DNA of 64,000 nt from CALBPI01 sp045110335 (GCA_045110335.1 JBGCGB010000006.1:1-64000), one strand, 5' to 3'. Shown: positions 52,682 to 62,195, counted from the first letter of the stretch. Numbers and translations are program-made. The notes: a model not told the origin generated them from the letters alone.

Positions 52682-53047
52682 TTGCGTTGGGTAATGCGTT
52701 CGAAAATTCACAAGGCTCGGGTGACCGAGGCTGATGTCAATTACGTGGGTAGTATCACGATCGATAAAGGTCTGATTGAACTCGCGGGGTTGTGGGAAAA
52801 CGAAAAAGTGCTGGTCGTGTCAAACACCTCGGGCGCTCGATTAGAAACCTACGTAATTGCTGGTGAACGCGATTCAGGCGTTATCTGCATGAACGGTGCG
52901 GCTGCACACCTGATCAGCGAAGGTGAAGAACTCATTATCATGGCCTTTGAGTTGACCGATCGGCCACTCGATCCCTGCGCTATTCTTGTTGATGAGAGTA
53001 ATCGCTTTGTTCGGTATCTGACCGAAATGCCTGCGTCAAAAGTGTGA
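52682..53047 (+). CDS. panD: aspartate 1-decarboxylase (pyruvoyl enzyme precursor)
   Basis: PanD makes beta-alanine for pantothenate. The TTG at 52682 is chosen, because GGAG at 52671-52674 is at the right distance, and the resulting MRWVMRSKIHKARVTEAD aligns with MIRTMLQGKLHRVKVTHAD of E. coli; the in-frame ATG four codons on has poor spacing. The self-cleavage site is NYVGS (Gly23-Ser24), and the catalytic Lys8, Arg in SGARLETYVI and Tyr are kept. The 121-aa length is normal. A TACAAT at 52610-52615 may be a -10 without a clear -35. Confidence 0.95.
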   Translation: MRWVMRSKIHKARVTEADVNYVGSITIDKGLIELAGLWENEKVLVVSNTSGARLETYVIAGERDSGVICMNGAAAHLISEGEELIIMAFELTDRPLDPCAILVDESNRFVRYLTEMPASKV

Positions 53048-53054
53048 GCCACTA

Positions 53055-53828
53055 ATGATTATCCTGCTATCTCCCGCCAAAACACTTGATTACGAAACAC
53101 CCGCGCCCCTGGCCAAGACCAGTGAGCCCGAATTTGTTGAAGATTCCGCGACATTGATTCGCGGTCTGAAGAAACAGTCTGTTTCGGACATTCGCTCGCT
53201 AATGAAGTTATCGCCGACACTGGCGGAATTGAATGTCGCGCGCTATCAAGCTTGGAAAAAAACACCGGATCACGCCGCGACTAAGCAGGCAATCTTTGCA
53301 TTCAAAGGTGATGTCTACCAAGGCTTCGAAGCGGACAGCTTAAGCGCTCGTGATATTAACTGGGCGCAGAAGCGCATTCGTATCCTGTCTGGTCTCTATG
53401 GTGTCTTGAAACCTTTGGATCGAATGCAGCCTTATCGACTCGAAATGGGCACTCGTCTTAAGACTCAAGCCGGCGCCAGTCTCTATGATTTTTGGGGCGA
53501 TCGATTGACTCGCCGTTTGGCTAGTGAGCTGGACGGTGTTACCCCGAAAGCGTGCATCAATCTGGCGTCAAACGAGTACTTCAAGGCAGTCGATCCCAGT
53601 GGTCTAGGCGCGAAACTTGTTACGCCGAAATTTCTGGACTTTAGCCGTGGCGAGTACCGTTTCCTGAGCTTTTTCGCCAAGCGAGCACGTGGATTGATGG
53701 CGCGATGGCTCGTGACCGAACGCGTGACAACGCTCAAATCGCTGGTTGATTTTGATGTGCAAGGGTATCGCTATAGCGAATCGCATAGTCAGGACGGGCA
53801 GCCAACGTTCATCAGGGATAAGCAGTAA
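53055..53828 (+). CDS. yaaA: YaaA family (peroxide stress protein)
   Basis: The 257-aa protein belongs to the YaaA/UPF0246 family: MIILLSPAKTLDYE, LSPTLAELNVARYQAW, AIFAFKGDVYQGF, RIRILSGLYGVLKPLDRMQPYRLEMGT, DFWGDRLT and FLSFFAKRARGLMARW. In E. coli YaaA lowers free iron during hydrogen peroxide stress. It follows panD by seven bases and converges with the HD-domain gene. Confidence 0.94.
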   Translation: MIILLSPAKTLDYETPAPLAKTSEPEFVEDSATLIRGLKKQSVSDIRSLMKLSPTLAELNVARYQAWKKTPDHAATKQAIFAFKGDVYQGFEADSLSARDINWAQKRIRILSGLYGVLKPLDRMQPYRLEMGTRLKTQAGASLYDFWGDRLTRRLASELDGVTPKACINLASNEYFKAVDPSGLGAKLVTPKFLDFSRGEYRFLSFFAKRARGLMARWLVTERVTTLKSLVDFDVQGYRYSESHSQDGQPTFIRDKQ

Positions 53829-53850
53829 GCGTTGACCCGGGAGCGATACG

Positions 53851-54948
53851 TTAGGCGACTTGCTGAGAGCTGTCCTCGTCGCCAAAGGACTCGCGAATCT
53901 CGGCAACCATGACTCGCATACTTTCCGAACTGTCTTCCTCGCCGACGTATACCGGTGGATCACGTCTAAGGCCAGCCCAGTTGTTTGTGTCGATGACACA
54001 TTGCAGATAGCGGATATTACGATTGATGGCTTCGATATACGGGTTCTTCCCATCAAATAGCGGTTCGATAAACCGGTAGGTGCGATCGAACTCTTGATCA
54101 AGTCGTTTTCTGGCGCCCGATTGGAAAAACTCCGGCGTCTTGCGCAGCAGGTCTTCACCCGAGGCATACATCATCTTGGTCTTGCCTTCGCTATTGGTCT
54201 GAGTCGCCACACCGCCGATGACGAACTCCTCGTAAAGCCGGTCGCGGCATTTTTCGAGATAGCAACGGTCTGCCATTTGGGCCAGTAGATCACCGGTGCC
54301 GATAATGCAGCCGCTGCGAATATCTTTGGGGTTGGCGACCTGAAGCCGTCTTAGATCGATTTCATAGCCGGTAAAATGAACCAACTGACTGGCGATTTCT
54401 ATCTGATCGCCGAGTCCGATTCGCATCAGGTAATCGCGCAAAAACTCGGCGCTACGCGAGACATGCACACGGGTAAACTCTGCGCCATTGCGAACCTCGG
54501 CGTCATTTTCCGCATGGCGAATGTAACCCGCGTCATGAAACAGCGAGATGATGATCGCAAGCTCCGCGCGTGCTGGTCCAAGCCGCAGCGCTTCGGTTGC
54601 CGTGGACTCGTAGCCAGCCAAGAGCCTCGCAACAGCGAGTGTCATGTCCAGCGTATGTTGCACATCGTGATAGGTTGTATCGCAACCGTGGAAACCGGGG
54701 AAACGGCCCGTAAACAAGCGCTCGAAGTCATGAAACGCTAACCAGATTCGATCGAAGGCTGCTTGTGGGTAGGTTCCGAGAAAAAGCGTTCTGACGGCAT
54801 CACGGACCTCGGGCATCGAAGACACGTTGATGTCGTCAGCAACATCGTAGTTGTTTCTTCGGTCTTGCGACGGCCGGAGCTTGGCATCAAATTGTCGATG
54901 AAGGCTGGTCACGGCTGACGATTCTGGAGTACCGGTTGATAAAGTCAT
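53851..54948 (-). CDS. HD-domain phosphohydrolase
   Basis: The 365-aa cytoplasmic protein has a metal-binding HD domain: TTYHDVQHTLDMTLAVARLL and ELAIIISLFHDAGYIRHAEND, with a further His in LVHFTGYEID. The first motif resembles the YHN..H..DV entry of class I cyclic-nucleotide phosphodiesterases, so a nucleotide phosphodiesterase activity is possible. The N-terminal ~60 and C-terminal ~100 residues (RTYRFIEPLFDGKNPYIEAINRN) are not recognised. Start at 54948 is the first ATG; no strong ribosome site was seen. Confidence 0.78.
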   Translation of the reverse strand: MTLSTGTPESSAVTSLHRQFDAKLRPSQDRRNNYDVADDINVSSMPEVRDAVRTLFLGTYPQAAFDRIWLAFHDFERLFTGRFPGFHGCDTTYHDVQHTLDMTLAVARLLAGYESTATEALRLGPARAELAIIISLFHDAGYIRHAENDAEVRNGAEFTRVHVSRSAEFLRDYLMRIGLGDQIEIASQLVHFTGYEIDLRRLQVANPKDIRSGCIIGTGDLLAQMADRCYLEKCRDRLYEEFVIGGVATQTNSEGKTKMMYASGEDLLRKTPEFFQSGARKRLDQEFDRTYRFIEPLFDGKNPYIEAINRNIRYLQCVIDTNNWAGLRRDPPVYVGEEDSSESMRVMVAEIRESFGDEDSSQQVA

Positions 54949-55034
54949 CTGAGTCTACGGTAAACTTGCGTTGCGTTTGACGGGTGGGATCAATCGCCCA
55001 ACAATCGCGGCCCATTGACCCATATATGGGAGAA

Positions 55035-57062
55035 TCATGCCGCAGCGATACCGGCATTGTGCAGCAATGCATCGATCTTCGCGGGTCGGCCTCTGAAGTC
55101 AACATAAGCTTCCTGGATATCGCGGCTGCCGCCAATTTCCAGGATATGTTTTCGGAAGTCTCCAGCAACAGTCTGATCAAAAATATCACCGGACTCATCG
55201 AAGGCCGCGAAAGCATCCGCGGCCAGGACCTCTGCCCATTTATAGCTGTAATATCCCGCCGCATAGCCGCCTGCAAAAATATGCGTGAAGCTATTCTCAA
55301 ACTGCACAAAGTCGGGTACGTCGACTAGAGCTGTTTTCTGGCGAGTCTGTCTAAGCAGATCGCTGATGTGGTTGGCCGTCGGTGCTTCTTCAATAGCATG
55401 CAAGCCGAAATCAAAGGTGGAGAATTCGATCTGGCGAAGCATTTGCAGGCCGGCGCCGACATTGCGTGACGCCAAAAGCTTGTCAAAAATCTCGCGAGGC
55501 AGCTGCTCATCGCTCTCATAATGACCTGAACAGGTCCGCAACACTTCATAGTGCCATGCGAAATTTTCCATGAACTGACTGGGTAGTTCGACCGCGTCCC
55601 ACGGCACGCCGTTGATGCCTGCAATGCTTGGATAGTCTATCCGCGTCAGCAGGTGATGCAGCATGTGGCCGAACTCATGAAAGAGCGTTACCACGTCATT
55701 GTGGGTCAGCAACGAAGGCGCTTCGCCATCCGGCGCCGAGAAATTACAGACCAGGTACCCGACCGGCAACGTCAAGTCGTCGTCAATGGACTTGCGCACA
55801 ATGCATTCGTCGATCCAGGCGCCGCCACGCTTGCCGGTGCGAGCGATCAAGTCGGTGTAGAAGCCGCCGATGAGTTGCTGGTCTTGGTCGGTGACCGTCA
55901 GGAACTGCACACCTTCATGCCAAACGGATACATCCGTTTCAATATTGAGCGTCAGCCCGTAAAGCTGTTCTGCCAGAGAAAAAACACCGCGCATCACGGT
56001 CTCGACCGGAAAATACGGACGAAGCCTGTCATCAGAGATTGAGAAGTGGCTGTCCCGATAACGCTCGGTAAAGTAGCTAACATCCCACGGTTCCAGTGTG
56101 CGCCCGGCGAGCGTTTGCAAGCCGGATAGTTCTTGCTGCGCGGTTGCTTCGCTGCGCGCACGCAAGTCTTCGAGAAAGTTCATGACCTCATGAACGGACC
56201 CAGCCATTTTCGGCGCAATGGAGTATTCGGCATAACTGTCGAAGCCGAGTAATTGAGCCAACTCACGTCTTGCCGCGAGAATATCCAGCATCAATGCGTT
56301 GTTGTTGAATTTGGCATCGTGGTGCTTGCTTTCGGCGGCACGCGTCATCCAGGCTTCATAGAAATGTGCTCTGGTCTCTTGATGGTCGGCATGCGTGATA
56401 ACAGCTTGATACACCGGTGGGCTCAGGTCGAATAGCCAACCTTGCAGGCCTTTTTCAGACGCCGCTCTTTCTGCTTGATTGCAAATGTTGACGGGAATAC
56501 CGGAAATGCGGGCTTGGTCGTCGGTATGCCAATGCCATGCATCGCTGCTTTGCTGAACATGATTGGCGAACTGTGCTTGCATCGCACTCAGTGATTGCAT
56601 GAGCTCGCGGAAACGTCGCTGACCTGCATCATCCAGATCGACGCCGGCAAGTCTGAAGTCGCGCAACGCATGCGAGACGACTTGTTTTTGCTGGTCGGAA
56701 GTATTCGCAGGTAGTGCATTGGCGACGGCTTCATAACCCTTGAACAGATTCCGGTCCTGCGACAGACCCGCTGAAAATTCTGTGATTCTCGACAATGCTT
56801 CCAAGTATTCACGTTGCCATTCATCGCTGCTGCTCACCATATTGAGATGCGAGATTGGCGACCAGCTTCTGGCTAAGTCATGCAGCAATGCCTGATGCGG
56901 ATGCACCAACGTTTCAAAGGTTGGCGACTGCACATCGGAAAGCGCTTGTAACTGTTGGCCCAAACGCGACAACAGACGATCCGTTAATGGTTGGATGTCG
57001 CTCGCTGTAATATTCGCGAAGTCGGGCAGGTCAAATAGGATTCTGGAAGGCACGTTGGTCAT
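55035..57062 (-). CDS. prlC: oligopeptidase A (M3 metallopeptidase)
   Basis: The start at 57062 gives 675 residues, MTNVPSRILFDLPDF..., normal for oligopeptidase A; nine extra residues to 57089 are possible. The zinc site is LFHEFGHMLHHLLTR (about residue 462), preceded by GEAPSLLTHNDVVTLFHEF and followed by GVPWDAVELPSQFMENFAW. AGGYAAGYYSYKWAEVLAADAF near the end is diagnostic. It degrades short peptides, for example signal peptides, in the cytoplasm. Confidence 0.95.
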   Translation of the reverse strand: MTNVPSRILFDLPDFANITASDIQPLTDRLLSRLGQQLQALSDVQSPTFETLVHPHQALLHDLARSWSPISHLNMVSSSDEWQREYLEALSRITEFSAGLSQDRNLFKGYEAVANALPANTSDQQKQVVSHALRDFRLAGVDLDDAGQRRFRELMQSLSAMQAQFANHVQQSSDAWHWHTDDQARISGIPVNICNQAERAASEKGLQGWLFDLSPPVYQAVITHADHQETRAHFYEAWMTRAAESKHHDAKFNNNALMLDILAARRELAQLLGFDSYAEYSIAPKMAGSVHEVMNFLEDLRARSEATAQQELSGLQTLAGRTLEPWDVSYFTERYRDSHFSISDDRLRPYFPVETVMRGVFSLAEQLYGLTLNIETDVSVWHEGVQFLTVTDQDQQLIGGFYTDLIARTGKRGGAWIDECIVRKSIDDDLTLPVGYLVCNFSAPDGEAPSLLTHNDVVTLFHEFGHMLHHLLTRIDYPSIAGINGVPWDAVELPSQFMENFAWHYEVLRTCSGHYESDEQLPREIFDKLLASRNVGAGLQMLRQIEFSTFDFGLHAIEEAPTANHISDLLRQTRQKTALVDVPDFVQFENSFTHIFAGGYAAGYYSYKWAEVLAADAFAAFDESGDIFDQTVAGDFRKHILEIGGSRDIQEAYVDFRGRPAKIDALLHNAGIAAA

Positions 57063-57253
57063 GTATAGCAAGGGCAAATTGAGCAACAAATTCCATAAAG
57101 TGTACCATGAGCCAGCCTTCAGGCGGTCGCATACGACCAGAACGCGATGTACGCATGACGTAGAAGGTGTCCGGAGGCGTGTTGGTCTATCCTTGATGAG
57201 GATGAATCCATTCGATATCCGACAAAACTGTACTTAACGAGGTAGGACAAACT

Positions 57254-58600
57254 GTGACAAAAACTTATGATCTCATTGTGATTGGCGGCGGTAGCGGCGG
57301 CTTGGCACACGCACAACGTGCGGTCGAATATGGGGCCAGCGCGATGGTTGTGGAGTCCGGTCGTTTAGGTGGTACCTGTGTCAATGTCGGCTGCGTACCC
57401 AAGAAAGTGATGTGGTATGCAGCAAGCGCCGGTCATGATCGTCGGTTGTCCGAGAGTTACGGTTTTGAGAAGGCGCCGTACGGCCATGATTGGGCATCGC
57501 TAAAGTCAGCCCGAGATGCTTATGTAAAAAGACTCAATGGGATTTATGCCAGCAATCTGGACAAGAAATCCATCGATGTCGTTGAGGGCCGCGCCAGATT
57601 TGTAGATGAGCACACCATTGCCGTCGGTGAGCAAACTTACCGCGCGAAGTACATTACGATCGCGACTGGTGGCTATCCGAGCATACCGCCGTTGCCCGGT
57701 GCCGAGCTTGGTATCACGTCGGATGGTTTTTTTGAATTGGAAACGTTGCCGGAACGCGTGGCGTTGGTCGGCAGTGGCTATGTCGCGGTCGAATTGGGCG
57801 GTGCATTGGCGGGCCTCGGCGCCGAGGTCAGTATTTTGTCTCGCTCCCAGCATGTGTTGCGAAGCTTTGATGACATGTTGCGGACGTCGGTTGCCGATGC
57901 GTTGGCTGATGACGGGATCACCGTCGAAAAGGATGTTATTGCGGCAAGTGTTGAGAGGACGGAGGATGGTCTGGTTCTGCATGCACAAGATGGTCGCCAA
58001 CTAGGTGGTTTCGATGCGCTGATTTGGGCGGTTGGCCGATTGCCTGCAACCGGTGATCTGGCATTGTCGGAGGCAGGTATTGAGACGGATGAGCGCGGAT
58101 TTATTCCGGTAGATCATGTGCAGGCAACGAATGTGGATCATGTATTCGCTCTAGGTGATGTTACTGGTGCCGTGGCGCTGACACCCGTCGCGATTGCAGC
58201 CGGGCGTAGATTGGCTGATCGCGTGTTCGGCGGTATGAAAGATCGATATCTTGAGTACCGCGATATCGCTACGGTTATTTTTACGCATCCGCCGGTGGGT
58301 ACGATGGGTCTGACCGAGTCCGAAGCGCGAGCTGTGCATGGAGACAGTGTGAAGGTCTATACGTCCTCGTTTGTACCGATGCGCTATGCGTTAGACACGC
58401 ACAAGCGGCGTGCCGCGATGAAGTTAGTGACGGTTGGCGACGACGAGAAAGTGGTTGGTTGTCATGTTTTCGGCGATGGTGCTGATGAAATGATGCAAGG
58501 ATTTGCCGTTGCTATTCGAATGGGTGCGACGAAGCAGGACTTTGACGACACCGTTGCTATTCATCCGACCAGTGCTGAAGAGCTCGTCACGATGCGATAA
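57254..58600 (+). CDS. gor: glutathione-disulfide reductase
   Basis: The 448-aa flavoprotein starts with GTG after GAGGTAGG. It has the FAD motif IVIGGGSGGLAHAQRA, the redox-active disulfide GGTCVNVGCVPKK (Cys42, Cys47), the NADPH motif VGSGYVAVELGGAL with the phosphate-binding Arg in SRSQHVLRSFD, and the C-terminal HPTSAEELVTMR with the catalytic His-Glu pair. These details fit glutathione reductase rather than lipoamide dehydrogenase. Confidence 0.95.
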   Translation: MTKTYDLIVIGGGSGGLAHAQRAVEYGASAMVVESGRLGGTCVNVGCVPKKVMWYAASAGHDRRLSESYGFEKAPYGHDWASLKSARDAYVKRLNGIYASNLDKKSIDVVEGRARFVDEHTIAVGEQTYRAKYITIATGGYPSIPPLPGAELGITSDGFFELETLPERVALVGSGYVAVELGGALAGLGAEVSILSRSQHVLRSFDDMLRTSVADALADDGITVEKDVIAASVERTEDGLVLHAQDGRQLGGFDALIWAVGRLPATGDLALSEAGIETDERGFIPVDHVQATNVDHVFALGDVTGAVALTPVAIAAGRRLADRVFGGMKDRYLEYRDIATVIFTHPPVGTMGLTESEARAVHGDSVKVYTSSFVPMRYALDTHKRRAAMKLVTVGDDEKVVGCHVFGDGADEMMQGFAVAIRMGATKQDFDDTVAIHPTSAEELVTMR

Positions 58601-58631
58601 AAAAAGCCCCTCCGACATCAATCGGAGGGGC
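58598..58631 (-). terminator. intrinsic terminator of the DUF4397 lipoprotein gene
   Basis: A perfect 10-bp stem GCCCCTCCGA / TCGGAGGGGC (58606-58615 with 58622-58631, loop CATCAA) lies between two convergent genes. On the minus strand it is followed by eight T (complement of 58598-58605), so it works best for the minus-strand gene at 58662; the T tract partly overlaps the gor stop codon. For gor no T run follows, so it would be a weaker stop in that direction. Confidence 0.88.
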
Positions 58632-58661
58632 CCTCATCCAAACCGGATGTTTCGGCAGGTG

Positions 58662-60026
58662 TTACTGCGCTATTGGCGTATTAAAGTCATCCAGCAGGAT
58701 CAAACCAAATGCCGTTTCGCCAGGCAGTGGATCGCGCGCCACAGCCGTGTAAACACCACCGTTAGCGATCGTGATGTTAGCCGGACCAATCGCTGCCGTG
58801 GTCGTGCCCGTTGGTGTCACCGTTACGGTGTAGTCGCCTTCTGCCAGGGACACATAACCGGTCTCTGCCTGGAAGGGAATATCCGTGAACGCTGGTGTTG
58901 CCGTTGTGATGTCTGTGCCGGGTGCGGTCACAAAAATATCGACGTTACCTGCTGTCGGTGAGCCATGGACGATACGTACTTTCGCTTCAGTGGCGACAAT
59001 ACGTCGATCATCAACTAGCACCTGAGCGGTGATGTTAGCCAATGTGTCGATCGCGTAGACCGAGTACTCAGTCCCGGCATCGAGTGTCAGGTCTGCGTCA
59101 ATGACGACGGTTCCCGCATCATTAGCTGGCGTGACTTTGACGTTGTAGTCGGCCGCTGGCACATCGACAAATCCCGTGAAGTCCGGAAACGCCAGATCTT
59201 CAATTAACGGAGCGTCAAAGCCATCGTTAACGACGACATCAACAGCCGGCGCGTCCGGTGAGTTGTGGATGACGCGCAGTGAAGCGGGTGTATTGACATC
59301 CAGCAGTTCAGAAACACCGTTGGCATCCTGTGCGATGAGACTGATTGGCGCCATGCCGTTTCCCGTGTTTTGTACCGCACTAAGCAGTAGATCGGCGCCG
59401 CCGCCCAATGCTACGGTTCCGGCGTCGTAGACTAACGCTTCGGGATCATCCGCGAGTGTGACTCGGATTTGATAGTCGCCGGATGGAACTTCGACCGGCC
59501 CAAGCGTCTCACCAAAGGCGAACGTACCAACGGGTGCCTCGCCAGTAAGGTCTGCGCCAGGTGACGTCGCGTAAACGCTAACGCTCGGCGCATTCGGTGC
59601 GGCGTGCACGACTTCGACGCGTGCGTTGCCAGAGGTGACCGGTACAATTTCGTTGCTGACAATCAGCGGCTCAATGTTGGCCACTTCGCCGATCGCGATG
59701 ACGGTGTATCGAATGTTCGATTCGAGGCTCAGATCGACAGGGCCGATAACGGTAACGTCGCCGGCTGGAGTGATGCCGTCAACTTGCACGCTGTACGTCC
59801 CAGCGTCGATAAACCCGAAACCGGTGCCGGCCTTGTAGTCTGCTCCGGCAACTGAGACTGTGCCATCGACTAGAACATTGACGGCAGGTGCGTCAGGTGA
59901 CGCATGCAATACGCGTAAAGCAGCAGGTGCCGGTGGCAAATCATCGTCATCGTCGTCAAAGATATCGCAACCAGTGAGTGTCAGGGTTGAGAGCACGGCT
60001 ATCGCCGGCCAGAATTTCTTGGACAT
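58662..60026 (-). CDS. DUF4397-repeat lipoprotein
   Basis: From the ATG at 60026 (TAGGAG eight bases upstream) the protein has 454 residues. It has a lipoprotein signal, lipobox LTGC, and Asp at +2, which in the Lol system favours inner-membrane retention. An Asp-run linker (FDDDDDDLP) follows. Then come four DUF4397 repeats of about 105 residues, each opening with a similar phrase: LRVLHASPDAPAVNVLVDG, ARVEVVHAAPNAPSVSVYA, LRVIHNSPDAPAVDVVVND and VRIVHGSPTAGNVDIFVTA, and each containing an (A/S)G(D/T)Y element. They should be beta sandwiches displayed in the periplasm. Function unknown; adhesion or sensing is possible. Confidence 0.87.
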   Translation of the reverse strand: MSKKFWPAIAVLSTLTLTGCDIFDDDDDDLPPAPAALRVLHASPDAPAVNVLVDGTVSVAGADYKAGTGFGFIDAGTYSVQVDGITPAGDVTVIGPVDLSLESNIRYTVIAIGEVANIEPLIVSNEIVPVTSGNARVEVVHAAPNAPSVSVYATSPGADLTGEAPVGTFAFGETLGPVEVPSGDYQIRVTLADDPEALVYDAGTVALGGGADLLLSAVQNTGNGMAPISLIAQDANGVSELLDVNTPASLRVIHNSPDAPAVDVVVNDGFDAPLIEDLAFPDFTGFVDVPAADYNVKVTPANDAGTVVIDADLTLDAGTEYSVYAIDTLANITAQVLVDDRRIVATEAKVRIVHGSPTAGNVDIFVTAPGTDITTATPAFTDIPFQAETGYVSLAEGDYTVTVTPTGTTTAAIGPANITIANGGVYTAVARDPLPGETAFGLILLDDFNTPIAQ

Positions 60027-60198
60027 GGGTTTCGCTCCTAGTTCATCTAAATTAGTGTGTTTCCCGAAGGACACCACTAAGTTCGACAAGGTGCGAAAAC
60101 TGGATGCAAGAAAGTGAGACAAAGATGTCGCAAACTAGCGACAGATGGAAAAACTATGCCTATAAGGTCAAAATTAGTTAGACAAGGGTGTTCGGGCG

Positions 60199-61038
60199 CT
60201 ATTTGGTGGGTAGGCGCTTCAAGACATCATGAGTGTCTGGTAGCACACCGCGCCACAGTAAGAAAGACTCCGCTGCCTGTTCTATCAGCATGCCCCAACC
60301 GGATCGCGTTGCACCGGCATCATTGGTCTTAGCCCAGCTGATAAACGGTGTTTCCGTGAGCCCGTAAGACAAGTCATAACACGCAGTAATGTTGGGTTTG
60401 ATGGCGTTTCTGGGGTAAGGCGGTTGCTCACCTTTAAGGCCGGCAGATGTTGCATTGATGATCAGGTCGAAAGGTTCGAGATTTCTGACTTCCTCGAATC
60501 GTTTCGCTTCCACGGTGCCGAGCATGCCGAAATGATTGGCAAGGGCTTGAGCTTTTGCCACATTTCGATTTGCGATGGTGACCATCGCCGGATCATGACC
60601 CAAAATAGGGCTTAGAATACCTTGCGTTGCGCCGCCCGCGCCCAATACTAAAATGCGTTTATTGGTGAGTGTCACTTCCCAGTTGGCACACACATCACGG
60701 ATCAGTCCAATGCCATCGGTATTGTGACCAACGATTTGGTCGGGCGTGATAACCAGCGTGTTGACGGCGCCTGCAATACTGGCTTCCTCTGACATTTCAT
60801 CAACCAGCCGTGTGACGGAGGCTTTGTGAGGAACAGTGATGTTCAGTCCGCGCCCGCCGTTCCTCTGAAACTTGCGAACCGTCGCCTCCAGATCATCAGG
60901 TCTGGCTGCGATGAGTTCGTAGCTAAGCTGCTGATCGGTTTGATCCGCGAATTGTTGGTGGATGATGGGTGACCGGCTATGGGCGACCGGAAAACCAATG
61001 ACGCCGTATCGATCAAGAATGGCAGTTGACTCAGACAA
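60199..61038 (-). CDS. aroE: shikimate dehydrogenase
   Basis: AroE reduces 3-dehydroshikimate with NADPH, a step of the path to chorismate used by the trp operon. The 279-aa protein has GVIGFPVAHSRSPIIHQQF, the catalytic Lys in NITVPHKASVTRL, GAVNTLV, the catalytic Asp in GHNTDGIGLIRD, the Rossmann motif VLGAGGATQGIL and NRNVAKAQALA for NADP+. It begins 32 bases after hemB. Confidence 0.95.
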   Translation of the reverse strand: MSESTAILDRYGVIGFPVAHSRSPIIHQQFADQTDQQLSYELIAARPDDLEATVRKFQRNGGRGLNITVPHKASVTRLVDEMSEEASIAGAVNTLVITPDQIVGHNTDGIGLIRDVCANWEVTLTNKRILVLGAGGATQGILSPILGHDPAMVTIANRNVAKAQALANHFGMLGTVEAKRFEEVRNLEPFDLIINATSAGLKGEQPPYPRNAIKPNITACYDLSYGLTETPFISWAKTNDAGATRSGWGMLIEQAAESFLLWRGVLPDTHDVLKRLPTK

Positions 61039-61070
61039 GCTCTACTCCGTTAGCAATGTTCAGTGAATAC

Positions 61071-62078
61071 TTAATCGGCAAGCCAGTGACAGGCTTGAAT
61101 CGCGTAATACGAGAGTATAGCGCGAGCGCCCGCACGTTTGATGGACAGTAGCGACTCTAATGCCGTCGCGCGTTCATCCAGCCAGCCATTTGCTGCCGCG
61201 GCTTTGAGCATCGCGTATTCGCCACTGACCTGATAAGCGAGCACGGGCGTTTCATACTGCTGGTGAACACGTTGGATGATATCGAGATAGGGCATCGCTG
61301 GTTTGACCATGACAAGATCGGCGCCCTCGTCGATATCTAGCCCGACTTCGCGGATCGATTCTCGCCCGTTAGCCGGGTCCATTTGATAGCTGTGTTTTCC
61401 ACCACCACCGAGGTTCCCGGCTGAGCCGACGGCATCCCGAAACGGCCCGTAAAACGATGACGCGTATTTTGCCGCATAAGAAAGTATCAGCGTGCCGACA
61501 TGGCCATTCACTTCCAGCGCACGCCGGATCGCGCCGATGCGGCCATCCATCATGTCTGATGGAGATACGATATCGGCGCCGGCAGCGGCGTGGCAAACGG
61601 CTTGTCGCTCCAGCATAGAAACGGTCACATCGTTCAGCACGTAGCCGGTGTCGTCGATGATGCCGTCCTGGCCATGCGTGGTGTAGGGGTCTAACGCGAC
61701 GTCAGTAATGACGCCGAGATCCGGGTAAGCGGCCTTGACCGCTTTGATCGTTTCGGGGACTAAGCCGGCCTCGTTGTGGCACTCACTGCCATCCAATGTC
61801 TTGCGGGTCGAGTCGATCACCGGGAATAGGACAATGGCCGGGATTCCGCACGCAACGACGTCGGCCAGATGAACGATCAGACGATCGATGCTGCGCCGGC
61901 TAACGCCGGGCATGGACGGTACGGCTTCCTCACGGTTTTCGCCTTCAAGCACAAAGACCGGGTAGATAAAATCTGCGGGCGTCAGATGATTCTCGGCAAT
62001 CATGTCCCGAAGCCAGGCATGGCGCCTTCGTCGTCGCATTCGTGTCAGCGGAAATCCCGGAGTCTTGTCGTTGTGCAT
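61071..62078 (-). CDS. hemB: delta-aminolevulinic acid dehydratase (porphobilinogen synthase), Mg type
   Basis: The start at 62078 gives the normal 335 residues; the frame is open to 62201 but that part is unlike HemB. Both Schiff-base lysines are present (LSYAAKYASSFYGPFRDA and LVMVKPAMPYLDI). In the metal loop the zinc-type cysteines are replaced: DVALDPYTTHGQDGI, as in Mg2+-dependent Pseudomonas-type enzymes. RRRRHAWLRDMIAEN is typical of the N-terminal arm. It makes porphobilinogen for haem, needed for instance by the PuuD cytochrome. Confidence 0.96.
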   Translation of the reverse strand: MHNDKTPGFPLTRMRRRRRHAWLRDMIAENHLTPADFIYPVFVLEGENREEAVPSMPGVSRRSIDRLIVHLADVVACGIPAIVLFPVIDSTRKTLDGSECHNEAGLVPETIKAVKAAYPDLGVITDVALDPYTTHGQDGIIDDTGYVLNDVTVSMLERQAVCHAAAGADIVSPSDMMDGRIGAIRRALEVNGHVGTLILSYAAKYASSFYGPFRDAVGSAGNLGGGGKHSYQMDPANGRESIREVGLDIDEGADLVMVKPAMPYLDIIQRVHQQYETPVLAYQVSGEYAMLKAAAANGWLDERATALESLLSIKRAGARAILSYYAIQACHWLAD

Positions 62079-62195
62079 GAAGTTGATATTCCAATGAGAT
62101 GAAGCCCAATTTTGGCGCTTATCGGGCACGCTGTCCAAGCAATCTGCATGAATTTCCGGTTTCTCATGCCCTAAAACTAGAGATAACTGTCCGTC

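Noticed and set aside
58718..60026. The repeats in the DUF4397 gene as a recent DNA duplication or assembly artefact.
   Set aside because: The four copies differ clearly in sequence, and the reading frame is intact, so they are old protein repeats.
60126..60143. TGTCGC-AAACTA-GCGACA hairpin downstream of aroE as a terminator.
   Set aside because: The stem is only six pairs and no real T tract follows on the minus strand.
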